Shown here piece after piece: positions 40,376 to 48,765 of a stretch of DNA of 64,000 nucleotides. The position numbers were made by a program, and so were the translations under genes. The stretch comes from CAYYFX01 sp964571855 (lineage in GTDB: Bacteria > ARS69), in the NCBI GenBank assembly GCA_964571855.1, contig CAZNDO010000001.1, positions 744,001-808,000 on the forward strand, in the 5' to 3' direction. Positions within the stretch are counted from its first letter, which is position 1. Every line of letters starts with the position of its first letter. Under the pieces are notes generated by a model. It made no database searches. It was given only the letters and a program-made list of their open reading frames with translations, and was not told where the DNA came from.

Positions 40376-41572
40376 GTGCTGCACAGCGCCCCCCAGACTC
40401 GCCCCACGACGCCCTCGCCCCGCCGCCCGGCGGTGCGCCGCCTTCTGGGGAACGCCGCCGCGGAGTTGCGGGCGCTTGCGGCTCTCGACCACGAGCCGGA
40501 AGAGCGCGCGCTGCCCGGGCCGGCCGTGAAGGTCCGCCGCCGGCGGATCACCTGGATGCGCCGCGGCGTGCAGGCGCTCTTCCTGCTGATCATCCTGCAG
40601 ATCGGGTTCGCGTTCGTGCGCTGGGTGGACGGTCTGGAGGCCGGGCGCATCGTGGGCGAGCGGCCGCCGGGCGTGGAAGGGTTCCTTCCCATCGCCGCGC
40701 TGATGAGCCTGCGCCAGCTCGTGGAGACCGGCGTGGCCACCACCATCCACCCCGCGGGCCTCGTGATCTTCGTGCTCGTGCTGGGCACGGCCGTGCTCCT
40801 GAAGAAGGCGTTCTGCTCGTGGATCTGCCCGGTGGGCGCGGTGTCGGAGGCGCTGGCGTGGCTGTCGCGCAAGGTGTTCCGCCGGAAGCTGCGGCTGCCG
40901 CGGCCGGTGGACATCCCGCTGCGCTCCGTCAAGTACCTGCTGCTCGCGTTCTTCGCGAACGTGATCTTCCTGAAGATGAGCGCGCGCGACCTCGTGATGT
41001 TCCTCGAGGCGCCGTACAGCCGCATGGCCGACATCAAGATGCTGTACTTCTTCGAGCGGCTGTCGCCCACCGCGCTGTGGATCCTCGGCGCGCTCGTGGC
41101 GCTGTCGTTCGTGGTGCCGTACTTCTGGTGCCGCTACCTCTGCCCGTACGGCGGACTGTTGGGATTGCTCTCGCTGCTGTCCCCGCTGAAGGTCACGCGG
41201 CACGCGCCGTCCTGCATCGACTGCGGCCTCTGCACGAAGGCGTGTCCGTCGCACCTGCCGGTGGAGCGCCTGGCGCGGGTGCGCTCCGACGAGTGCATCG
41301 GCTGCCTCTCGTGCGTGGCGGCGTGTCCCGTGCCGCGCGCGCTGCGCGTGGAGACGCCGCGCCCGTGGCGGCGCGCCGTGCGCCCCGCGGTGTTCGCGGC
41401 CGCGGTGCTCGTGCTCTTCGGCGGCGGCATCCTCGCGGCGAAGGCGGCGGGCTACTGGAGGACGTCCATCACGGACGAGGAGTACCTCGCGCGGATCCGG
41501 GAGATCCACTCTCCCGTGTACACGCATGCGGAGGGCGAGATGGGGCGGGGACAGGGCGCGCCCGGGCGCTAG
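40376..41572 (+). CDS. Membrane polyferredoxin (NapH/CcoG-like 4Fe-4S protein)
   Basis: A 398-residue inner-membrane iron-sulfur protein. After a basic N-terminal stretch come about five membrane helices (GVQALFLLIILQIGFAFV, GLVIFVLVLGTAVLL, SVKYLLLAFFANVIFL, LWILGALVALSFVVPYF, VFAAAVLVLFGGG). The loops carry CSWICPVGAVSEAL and CRYLCPYGGLLGLLS (incomplete clusters as in NapH/NosR), followed by two full ferredoxin motifs CIDCGLCTKACP and CIGCLSCVAACP. It probably moves electrons between quinol and a periplasmic or cytoplasmic partner. GTG 40376 has GGGAGG at an 8-nt spacing. TATACT (40338-40343) is the likely -10. Its stop shares CTAG with the convergent nucleotidyltransferase remnant. Confidence 0.85.
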   Translation: MLHSAPQTRPTTPSPRRPAVRRLLGNAAAELRALAALDHEPEERALPGPAVKVRRRRITWMRRGVQALFLLIILQIGFAFVRWVDGLEAGRIVGERPPGVEGFLPIAALMSLRQLVETGVATTIHPAGLVIFVLVLGTAVLLKKAFCSWICPVGAVSEALAWLSRKVFRRKLRLPRPVDIPLRSVKYLLLAFFANVIFLKMSARDLVMFLEAPYSRMADIKMLYFFERLSPTALWILGALVALSFVVPYFWCRYLCPYGGLLGLLSLLSPLKVTRHAPSCIDCGLCTKACPSHLPVERLARVRSDECIGCLSCVAACPVPRALRVETPRPWRRAVRPAVFAAAVLVLFGGGILAAKAAGYWRTSITDEEYLARIREIHSPVYTHAEGEMGRGQGAPGR

Positions 41573-41766
41573 TTCCGGCGCTTCCGGAGGGCGGGGAGAT
41601 CGGCCTCGTCCTTCGGACGCCCCGTCGCCTCCTTGTTCGCGATCAGGGCCAGGTCGCCGGTGGCGCGGGGCACGCCGTGAACGGCCATCGCGGGCGCGCC
41701 CACGACGAGGTAGCGGACTCCGGCCGAGTCCAGGGCAGCGAGGAAGTCCTGGAAGTCGTCATTCAT
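41569..41766 (-). pseudogene. Internally deleted MNT-type nucleotidyltransferase (toxin-like) remnant
   Basis: This 65-codon frame starts exactly like minimal nucleotidyltransferase proteins of HEPN/MNT-type or AbiEii-like systems (MNDDFQDFLAALDSAGVRYLVVGAPAMAVHGVPRATGDL) and ends like their C-terminus (ALIANKEATGRPKDEADLPALRKRR). The central part, with the catalytic D-x-D strand and about 90 residues, is missing without a frameshift. Intact members are about 150-170 residues. It is an internal, in-frame deletion, so the enzyme cannot be active. The 5' end overlaps the partner gene by 8 nt. The stop shares CTAG with the convergent polyferredoxin. Confidence 0.75.
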
Positions 41767-41989
41767 CGTCGTCGCCCAGGCGGCGGATGCGGACGGGCCA
41801 CTCGGAGCGGGGGAGATCCGGAAGCGGGCGCCCGGTCAGGCTCCATGCCTCCACGGTGAGCTGCCAGACCATGGCCAGGCGCTCCTCCGCCGTGGTGGAG
41901 TCCCGCAGATCGTCGGGCGGTTCCTCGCCGAGGGCGTGGCGGCGCACGGGCCACTTCGCGCGTGCCTTAGCTCGAGCCTCCGCGTCCAT
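41759..41989 (-). CDS. Small partner protein of the nucleotidyltransferase remnant
   Basis: A 76-residue protein rich in charged residues (MDAEARAKARAKWPVRRHALGEEPPDDL ... TTAEERLAMVWQLTVEAWSLTGRPLPDL ... WPVRIRRLGDDDE). I recognise the pattern from small proteins encoded next to MNT-type nucleotidyltransferases in other bacteria, where they may be the antitoxin-like partner. No domain is assigned. GGAGG lies 5 nt before the ATG at 41989; TAGACT about 20 nt upstream is a possible -10. The 8-nt overlap (ATGAATGA) couples it to the remnant. Its function may have been lost with that partner. Confidence 0.65.
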   Translation of the reverse strand: MDAEARAKARAKWPVRRHALGEEPPDDLRDSTTAEERLAMVWQLTVEAWSLTGRPLPDLPRSEWPVRIRRLGDDDE

Positions 41990-42022
41990 GGCGACCTCCG
42001 CTTCGCAGTCTACTGCAGGGTC

Positions 42023-42040
42023 CTCGCGCCGTCGCGCGAG
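42023..42040 (-). terminator. Stem-loop after the CHAT gene
   Basis: CTCGCGC (42023-42029) and GCGCGAG (42034-42040) form a perfect 7-bp stem with a 4-nt loop, 33 nt beyond the stop of the CHAT gene. There is no U tract. Confidence 0.45.
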
Positions 42041-42072
42041 GCAGATCACGGGCGGCGGCGCGCTCCGGCCGC

Positions 42073-45000
42073 TCAGTCCCCGCTGGCGGTGAACGCCGCC
42101 CACGTGAAGGGGTGCGTGCCCTGCCCGGCGGCGCGGCGCGCGCGCAGCACGTCGCGGGACGCGCGCTGCATCGCCTCCGCCGCGGTCTTCGCGCCCTCGC
42201 GGCGCGCGCGGTAGAGCCGCGTCATCCACTCGCGCGTGGCGTCGTCGTCCACGGCCCACTGGCTCGCGATCACCACCGGAACGCCGGCGAGATGGAACGC
42301 GCGCGTCATCCCCGAGAGTCCCTGGCGCGCCACCACGCTGCCCGCCGCGGACTGGCACGCGGAGAGCACCACCCACTCCGTGTCGCGCAGGTCCAGCGTG
42401 CTGACCTCCTCGGCGGTGAGGAGGCCCTCGTTCTCGTCGCGGTCGTGCTCGCGCGCGCGGTTCGCTCCGGCCAGCGCCAGCAGCACGCGGCGCGCGAGCC
42501 ACGGGGAGGGCGCGCCGGCCATCGCATCCGCGTCCTCCTCCACCGCCGCCACGCCGCCCACGCCGCGCATCCCCTTCGCCGCCGCCTCGCACGAGTCCGC
42601 CAGCACCACGGCGTGCGTGGCGAGGTGCAGCACGCGCCGCCCCGCCGCCATCTCCTTGAAGCGCGCCTCCGTGGCGTCCGCGCCGCGCAGGATGCGCGCC
42701 GCCGGATCCAGCCGCGCGATCTCCTCCACCTCGCGCAGCGATCCCGGAAGCGGGGCGAAGTCGTCCGGGATGCCCACGCAGCTCGCGATCACCGCGCGCG
42801 TGGACGCGGCCAGGAGCACCGGCGCCGCGGCCGAAGGCGCGGAGAGATCGAAGTCCACGCCGCCGATTGCCAGCACGCCCTCGCCGGCGGGCGTCGCGCG
42901 GGCAGCGAGGTCACGTTCGGCTTCGAGCACGTGGATCCGCAGGTCGGTCTCCACGAGATACCCCTGCGGGCCGGAGGGAAGCGCTCCCCAGGGGACGGAC
43001 ACGAGCGGGCCGTCCGGGACCACGAAGACCTCGCGCGCATCCGAAAGCGCCGATGCCAGCGGATCCCACACGAGACGCCGCAGCCGCAACCCCTCCTCGC
43101 GGCACCGCGCCTCGCCGTTCGCGCTCCCGGCCGGCGGCCGGCCGGCCACCGCGAGCCACCGCGCGATCTGCGAGGAGACGGGCCCCAGCTCCCCGAGATC
43201 GACCATGCGCACGGCGTCCCGCGCGGCCTTCGCCCGGTCCTTCCCGGTCACGACGAACGCGGCCAGCCGCGCCGGGCCCTCGTCCGGCTCCACGGTGGCG
43301 AAGGCCACGAGGACGGCCTCGCGCGGGAGCCGGCCGCGGACCTCCTCCAGTCCCGTCTCGGCCGGATCCGCGAGCGACGGATCGCGCGGCGCGACGGCGA
43401 GCCACCGCCGCTCCGAGTCCTCCGCCGCGCTGCGCGCCGCAGCGAGCTGCGCCGCCGCGTCCTCGCCGGGATCGCCGGCCAGCTCCACCTCGAGGCGCGC
43501 CAGCTTCCGCTGCGCCTGCGTGAACGCGCGGTGCGCATCCCGCGCCGCGGGGTCCGCCGTCGCCTCGCGGGGAGCGCGCCGGCGCGCGACCTCGGCGCGC
43601 ACCAGCCCGCGCCAGCGGATCAGCTCGTCCCAGACCGCGGGGACGTGCGCCGCGTCGCCCGCGAGCCCCTGCGCCAGGAGCAGCTCGAGCGGGGCGCTCC
43701 GCCGCCCGGCGAGGAGCAGGCCCTGCCGGTCGGGAAGGGCGCGCGCGTTGCGCACGAGCTCCCACCGCGACACCTCGGCGGCGGCGCGCGCCAGGCGCAT
43801 CCCCTCGTCCGGGCGCCCGCGGCGGACGGCGGCGCGGCTCATCGTGGCCAGCGCCACGGCCTCGTTGTCGGTGCCGCGGAGGCCGTGCGTGTCCAGCTCG
43901 CCCTGCAGGCGCGCGGCGATGCGATCCACCTCGTCCCATCGTCCGAGGAGGGACGTGGCGTGGAGCCTCAACGATTGCGCGCCCGTCAGCGTGCGGCCGT
44001 TCGGCGCCGGCCGCGCGCGCTCCAGCCGCTCCGCGTCGTCCGCGTGCGCGAGCGCGGCGGCGGGATCCGAGGTCGCGAGGATCTGCCCCAGGCCGATGTG
44101 CGCCTGCGCCAGGAGCCCGGGATCCGTCACCGCGGTCTCCTCCACGGGCGCGGCGCAGACCGCCTCGAGGCTGGCGCGCGCGCCGGCGGTGTCCTCGAGC
44201 GCCAACTGCGAGTAGCCCACCTGGAAGCGCGCCCAGAGGGTGCGCGCGTGATTCGGCCCCAGGCGCGCCTCGAACACGGGCAACACCTCCTCGAACAGGG
44301 CCCGCGCGCGCACGTGGTCGCCGATCTCGCCGAGCACGACGCCGAGGTTGCCGCGGAGGAGCGCGAGATTCCCGGGATTGAACCCGGGACTCGCCTCCGC
44401 GATCTCCACCGCGCGCAGCGCCATGTCGGCGGAGCGCGCCAGGTCGCCCTCGCGGTAGACGAACGCGGAGTAGCGCTGCAGGCCCTGGCACATGGCCGGG
44501 TGCGTGGGGCCCACGCGGGACTCGTACGCCTCGAGCATCGCGTCCAGCTCGGCGCGCGCCTCCTCGCGGCGCCCGGTGCGCTCCAGCACGGTCGCGATCT
44601 CGGAGTGGTAGTCCCCGATGCGCCGCCCGCCCGGGTTGTCCCCGCGGAGGCGCACGTCGATGGCCGTGCGCAGCGCGGCGATCGACGAGTCGGGCTCGCC
44701 CACCATGTCGAACGTGATGCCGAGCCGGTACCAGGCCCCGGCCACGTCGTCGTGCACCTCGCCGAGCTTCGCGCGGCGGATCTCCAGGGCGGCGCGCGCG
44801 TGCGGCAGCGCGTCGGCGGCGCGGTGCAGCTCGCCCAGGATCCCGGCGAGCACGTCGTGCGCCTCGCCGACGACGAGGTCGTCCGCCGGGAGGACGCGCG
44901 GCAGCAGGTCGAGCGCGCGCTCGGCGGACCGGATGGCCGTGGAGTCCGCGAGGAGGAACTGCCCGTAGCGCCCCTGGGCGAGGCGCAGGTGCGCCGTGCC

Positions 45001-45246
45001 GAGCTGGAGCGTGTCCGGCGCGGCCACGCCGGCCAGCAGCTCCAGCGCGCGCGTGCCCAGGCTGTCCATGGCGACCACGTCCAACCGGTCCCAGGCGGCC
45101 TGGGCCTGCTCCAGGAGTTGCGCCGGGGTGGGCGCCGGCTCCGCGGCGGGCGCGGGGCGCGGAAGCCCGGCGATGACCGCGACGGTTGTCGCCGCCAGCA
45201 TCGTGAACCGAAGCGCGAACCGCGTCGCGAGATCACGGACCGGCAT
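42073..45246 (-). CDS. Exported TPR-CHAT caspase-like protease
   Basis: A 1057-residue protein. The signal peptide is residues 1-34. Residues 35-560 form a helical TPR solenoid (ADDLVVGEAHDVLAGILGELHRAADALPHARAALEIRRAKLGEVHDDVAGAWYRLGI in outline and many similar units). The C-terminal 400 residues are a CHAT domain of the caspase/separase clan: VFVVPDGPLVSVPWGALP, the catalytic His in HLATHA (about His878), the catalytic Cys in VVLSACQSAAG (about Cys964), and FTWAAFTASG at the end. Most CHAT proteases are cytoplasmic and some act in defence (Craspase, gasdermin activation), but this one has a signal peptide. An AAGGAGG site precedes the ATG. It diverges from the amylase gene. Confidence 0.88.
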   Translation of the reverse strand: MPVRDLATRFALRFTMLAATTVAVIAGLPRPAPAAEPAPTPAQLLEQAQAAWDRLDVVAMDSLGTRALELLAGVAAPDTLQLGTAHLRLAQGRYGQFLLADSTAIRSAERALDLLPRVLPADDLVVGEAHDVLAGILGELHRAADALPHARAALEIRRAKLGEVHDDVAGAWYRLGITFDMVGEPDSSIAALRTAIDVRLRGDNPGGRRIGDYHSEIATVLERTGRREEARAELDAMLEAYESRVGPTHPAMCQGLQRYSAFVYREGDLARSADMALRAVEIAEASPGFNPGNLALLRGNLGVVLGEIGDHVRARALFEEVLPVFEARLGPNHARTLWARFQVGYSQLALEDTAGARASLEAVCAAPVEETAVTDPGLLAQAHIGLGQILATSDPAAALAHADDAERLERARPAPNGRTLTGAQSLRLHATSLLGRWDEVDRIAARLQGELDTHGLRGTDNEAVALATMSRAAVRRGRPDEGMRLARAAAEVSRWELVRNARALPDRQGLLLAGRRSAPLELLLAQGLAGDAAHVPAVWDELIRWRGLVRAEVARRRAPREATADPAARDAHRAFTQAQRKLARLEVELAGDPGEDAAAQLAAARSAAEDSERRWLAVAPRDPSLADPAETGLEEVRGRLPREAVLVAFATVEPDEGPARLAAFVVTGKDRAKAARDAVRMVDLGELGPVSSQIARWLAVAGRPPAGSANGEARCREEGLRLRRLVWDPLASALSDAREVFVVPDGPLVSVPWGALPSGPQGYLVETDLRIHVLEAERDLAARATPAGEGVLAIGGVDFDLSAPSAAAPVLLAASTRAVIASCVGIPDDFAPLPGSLREVEEIARLDPAARILRGADATEARFKEMAAGRRVLHLATHAVVLADSCEAAAKGMRGVGGVAAVEEDADAMAGAPSPWLARRVLLALAGANRAREHDRDENEGLLTAEEVSTLDLRDTEWVVLSACQSAAGSVVARQGLSGMTRAFHLAGVPVVIASQWAVDDDATREWMTRLYRARREGAKTAAEAMQRASRDVLRARRAAGQGTHPFTWAAFTASGD

Positions 45247-45279
45247 GCGACGGAGCCTCCTTCACCCGGGATGCGGGCG

Positions 45280-45285
45280 ATTCTA
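45280..45285 (-). promoter_or_regulatory. -10 box TAGAAT for the CHAT gene
   Basis: TAGAAT on the minus strand lies about 34 nt before the CHAT ATG in the divergent gap with the amylase; no good -35. The plus strand of the same gap has TAGAAT too, at 45361. Confidence 0.4.
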
Positions 45286-45337
45286 CCGGAGGACTTCGCG
45301 CCACGTCTGCGGCCGGTCCGGCCAGCCCGCCCCGACG

Positions 45338-45366
45338 TGGACCGGCACCCCCCCGCGGCATAGAAT
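45338..45366 (+). promoter_or_regulatory. Promoter TGGACC-17 bp-TAGAAT of the amylase gene
   Basis: TGGACC (45338-45343) is 17 bp from TAGAAT (45361-45366), 46 nt before the amylase ATG. The -35 has four of six matches. Confidence 0.55.
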
Positions 45367-45411
45367 GCGGAACGGATCCGTGTCCCCCGCCCATCCGCGA
45401 GAGGTCGCCCC

Positions 45412-48400
45412 ATGAGAGCCGCGTTCCGTCGTTCCGCCGCCCGTTGCCTCCCGATCCTCCTCGCCGCCGTGGCCGCGCTGACCGGGCTCGCGACCGGCCC
45501 CGACGCCGCCCGCGCCGAGGACGTGACCTTCGCCTACGAGGCCGGACGCGGCGCGAAGGCCGTGTTCCTGGCCGGCGAGTTCAACAACTGGAATCCCTCC
45601 GGCAAGGCGATGAAGGACGACGACGGCGACGGCACTTGGACCGCCGTGGTGGACCTGCCGCCGGGACGCTACGAGTACAAGTTCGTCGTGGACGGGCAGT
45701 GGCTGGAGGATCCGAAGGCGAAGGAGTCCGCGCCGAACCCGTTCGGCGGGAAGAACTCCGTGGTCGTGGTGGGCGGCGGCGGCGCGGCCGGCGGGTTCGT
45801 GGCGGGCACCACGGACGCGAGCGGCGCGAAGCCCGCGGCGGAGGCGCCGCCCGCGGCGAAGGCCGGCGGGGCCGCGAAGTCCGTGGCGCCGGGCGACGTG
45901 GTCATCGAGTGGAAGCCGGGGAAGAGCTTCTCGCAGGTGTTCCTGGCCGGCGAGTTCAACGGCTGGAACGCCACCGCGCTGCCCATGACGAAGTCCGGCG
46001 ACACGTGGCGCGCCACCGTGAAGCTGGATGCGGGGCGCTATCCGTACAAGTTCGTGGCGGACGGCACGTGGATGGAGGACCCGAACGCCGCGGAGTTCGT
46101 GGACGACGGCTACGGCGGGAAGAACTCCGTGCTCGTGGTGGGGGACGGCGGCGGCGCGGCGAAGCCCGCGGCGGCGGCCGCCACGCCGGCGGCGAAGCCG
46201 GCCGCGCCCGCCGGCGATCCGGTGGAGGCGGAGTTCTCGTTCCAGCCCGTGATCTCCGGCGTGAAGAGCGTGCACCTGGCCGGGGACTTCAACGACTGGA
46301 GCACCTCCGCCACGCCGATGGCGGACGCGGACGGCGACGGCAAGTGGACGGTGAAGCTGAAGCTCACGCCGGGCCCGCATCTCTACAAGTTCGTCGTGGA
46401 CGGCGCCACGTGGATGGAAGATCCGAACGCGGAGGACTCCAAGGACGACGGCTTCGGCGGCAAGAACTCCGTGATCTACGTGGGCGGCGAGGGGAAGCAC
46501 ACGTTCACCGGGCAGCCGCGCCGCGTGGAGTTCGCCTTCAAGCCGGGCAAGGCGGCGCAGGACGTGTCCTTGGCCGGCACCTTCAACAACTGGGCGGTGG
46601 GCGCCGACCCGATGTCCGATCCCGACGGCGACGGCACGTGGACGATCACGATGCTGCTCCCCGAGGGGGACTGCCAGTACAAGTTCGTGGCGGACGGACA
46701 GTGGATCACGGACGAGGGCGCGGACGCGTTCACGGACGACGGCTTCGGCGGCAAGAACTCCATCCGCACGGTGGACGACCGCTTCCCCGCGATCGACGTG
46801 GCCGTGGGCGACGGCGAGATCTTCGCGGAGGGCCTGCGGCACGAGCAGACCGTGCGCGACGTGAACCGCGTGTCCGACGACGAGCTGGTCTTCGTGGCGC
46901 GCACGTGGCCGGGCGACGTGGAGGCGGTGGAGCTGGAAATCCTGGACGCGGACGGCAAGGTGTCCACGAAGGTGCCGGCGCGCCGCGCCCTGAGCGATCC
47001 CACGTCGCAGTCCTGGCGGATGAACATCGCGCGCGCCGGCGGCATCCCGGACTTCCGGTACCGCGTCGTGCTGAAGGACGGGCCCACGTCCTGGTACCTC
47101 GGCAAGGAGGGCCCGGTGGAGACGAGCGTGGCGTCGGCCGCGGGGCCCGCCACGTTCACGTACTCCGAGACGGCGGTGCCGCGCTTCACCGTGCCGTCGT
47201 GGGTGCAGACCGGCGTCTTCTACCAGATCTTCCCGGAGCGCTTCGCGAACGGGGACCCCGCGAACGACCCGGACTTCTCCGAGGCGTACTACAAGGGGCG
47301 GACGAAGCTGCCGTCGTCCGGGAAGACGAACGGGGAGTACTACCACCTCACTAAGGACTGGTACGACATCGCGGGGCTGGCGAAGAGCCCGTACCGCACG
47401 GACGGCCGCCCGGACTACATGTCGTTCTACGGCGGGGACATCGCGGGCATCCGGCAGAACCTGGACTACCTGCAGGATCTCGGCGTCACGATCATCTACT
47501 TCAACCCGCTGTTCCCGGCGCGCTCGAACCACAAGTACGAGGCGTACGACTACAAGGCGATCGACCCGCACTTCGGCACGGCGCAGGAGTTCCGGGCGTT
47601 CGTGGACGACTGCCACGCGCGCGGCATCCGCATCGTGGCCGACTGGGTGATCAACCACATCGGCGACCACAGCCCGTACTTCCAGGACACGATCGAGAAG
47701 GGGAAGAAGTCCGAGTACTGGGACTGGTTCGAGTGGAAGAAGTGGCCGCTGCCCGCGACCGAGCCGAAGGACTGGCGCGAGTTCTACGAGTGCTGGTGGG
47801 GCTTCAGCCACATGCCGGACCTGAACTACGACCTGTCGCGGCAGGGCGGGCAGGAGAACGGCGTGCGCGACGCCGCGGACGCGAAGGTGAACCAGCCGGT
47901 GGTGGACTACATCCTGGCGTCCGCCGAGTGGTGGATGAAGGACATGGACATCGACGGCTTCCGCCTGGACGTGCCGAACGAGGTGCCGTTCTGGATGTGG
48001 AAGATCTTCCGGGACAAGGTGCGCTCCATCAAGCCGGATGCGTACCTCGTGGGCGAGCTGTGGGCCGACGCCGGCGACTACGTGGCGCCCGGGTGCTTCG
48101 ACGCCACCATGAACTACAAGTACTTCAAGGATCCGGTGACGTCGTTCATCGGCCAGGGTCGCACGGACGCGGGGCAGTTCGACCGGGAGCTGGCGGCCGG
48201 GCGCGGCGCGTACCCGGAGCAGGCCGTGCGCGCGATGATGAACCTGGTGGGCAGCCACGACACGCCGCGCTACCTCACATCCATCGGCGGCAACCGTGCG
48301 CGGCAGAAGCTCACCGCGCTCTTCGCCATGACCTACGTGGGCGCGCCGCACGTCTACTACGGCGACGAGATCGCCATGGAGGGCGGCGCGGACCCGGACT

Positions 48401-48765
48401 GCCGGCGGCCGTTCCACTGGAAGTGGACGGACGAGGCGGCGCGCAAGGAGATGCACGACTGGTACCGCTCGCTGATCCGGCTGCGCAACGCGAACCCGGC
48501 GCTGTCCATCGGGGACTTCACGACGCTGGTGGCGCAGGGCCGGACGTACGCGTACGCCCGGCGGCACGAGGGCGTGGTGTTCGTGGTCGTGCTGAACGCG
48601 GGGGATGCGCCGGCGGAAGTGCAGGTCCCCCTGGAGGAGCTGAAGCTGCCGGCGGGCGCGGGGTTCGAGGATGCGCTGACGGGGGCGAAGGTCGCGGCGG
48701 TGAACGGCGCGCTGCCGGTGCAGCTGGCGGGGACGTCGGGGACCGTGCTGCGGTTCGCGCGGTGA
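45412..48765 (+). CDS. Secreted GH13 alpha-amylase/neopullulanase-like enzyme with four tandem E-set (CBM48-like) modules
   Basis: A 1117-residue exported enzyme. The signal peptide is about 1-35. Four E-set/glycogen-binding modules follow (about 36-125, 160-250, 275-370 and 375-460), each with AxFLAGEFNNWNP ... WTAVVDLPPGRYEYKFVVDGQW ... PFGGKNSVVVV-type strands and joined by Ala/Gly/Lys linkers. Another beta domain (465-590) precedes the GH13 barrel: ADWVINH, GFRLDVPNE (nucleophile Asp853), LVGELWAD (acid/base Glu882) and LVGSHDTPR (Asp950). It should hydrolyse alpha-1,4-glucans such as starch, glycogen or pullulan outside the cell, with linear chains bound by the modules. GAGAGG precedes the ATG. 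Its stop overlaps the next gene (GTGA). Confidence 0.93.
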   Translation: MRAAFRRSAARCLPILLAAVAALTGLATGPDAARAEDVTFAYEAGRGAKAVFLAGEFNNWNPSGKAMKDDDGDGTWTAVVDLPPGRYEYKFVVDGQWLEDPKAKESAPNPFGGKNSVVVVGGGGAAGGFVAGTTDASGAKPAAEAPPAAKAGGAAKSVAPGDVVIEWKPGKSFSQVFLAGEFNGWNATALPMTKSGDTWRATVKLDAGRYPYKFVADGTWMEDPNAAEFVDDGYGGKNSVLVVGDGGGAAKPAAAAATPAAKPAAPAGDPVEAEFSFQPVISGVKSVHLAGDFNDWSTSATPMADADGDGKWTVKLKLTPGPHLYKFVVDGATWMEDPNAEDSKDDGFGGKNSVIYVGGEGKHTFTGQPRRVEFAFKPGKAAQDVSLAGTFNNWAVGADPMSDPDGDGTWTITMLLPEGDCQYKFVADGQWITDEGADAFTDDGFGGKNSIRTVDDRFPAIDVAVGDGEIFAEGLRHEQTVRDVNRVSDDELVFVARTWPGDVEAVELEILDADGKVSTKVPARRALSDPTSQSWRMNIARAGGIPDFRYRVVLKDGPTSWYLGKEGPVETSVASAAGPATFTYSETAVPRFTVPSWVQTGVFYQIFPERFANGDPANDPDFSEAYYKGRTKLPSSGKTNGEYYHLTKDWYDIAGLAKSPYRTDGRPDYMSFYGGDIAGIRQNLDYLQDLGVTIIYFNPLFPARSNHKYEAYDYKAIDPHFGTAQEFRAFVDDCHARGIRIVADWVINHIGDHSPYFQDTIEKGKKSEYWDWFEWKKWPLPATEPKDWREFYECWWGFSHMPDLNYDLSRQGGQENGVRDAADAKVNQPVVDYILASAEWWMKDMDIDGFRLDVPNEVPFWMWKIFRDKVRSIKPDAYLVGELWADAGDYVAPGCFDATMNYKYFKDPVTSFIGQGRTDAGQFDRELAAGRGAYPEQAVRAMMNLVGSHDTPRYLTSIGGNRARQKLTALFAMTYVGAPHVYYGDEIAMEGGADPDCRRPFHWKWTDEAARKEMHDWYRSLIRLRNANPALSIGDFTTLVAQGRTYAYARRHEGVVFVVVLNAGDAPAEVQVPLEELKLPAGAGFEDALTGAKVAAVNGALPVQLAGTSGTVLRFAR

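Noticed and set aside
41560..41571. GC-rich palindrome at the end of the polyferredoxin gene as a terminator
   Set aside because: It lies inside the coding region and is too short to rank with the other stems.
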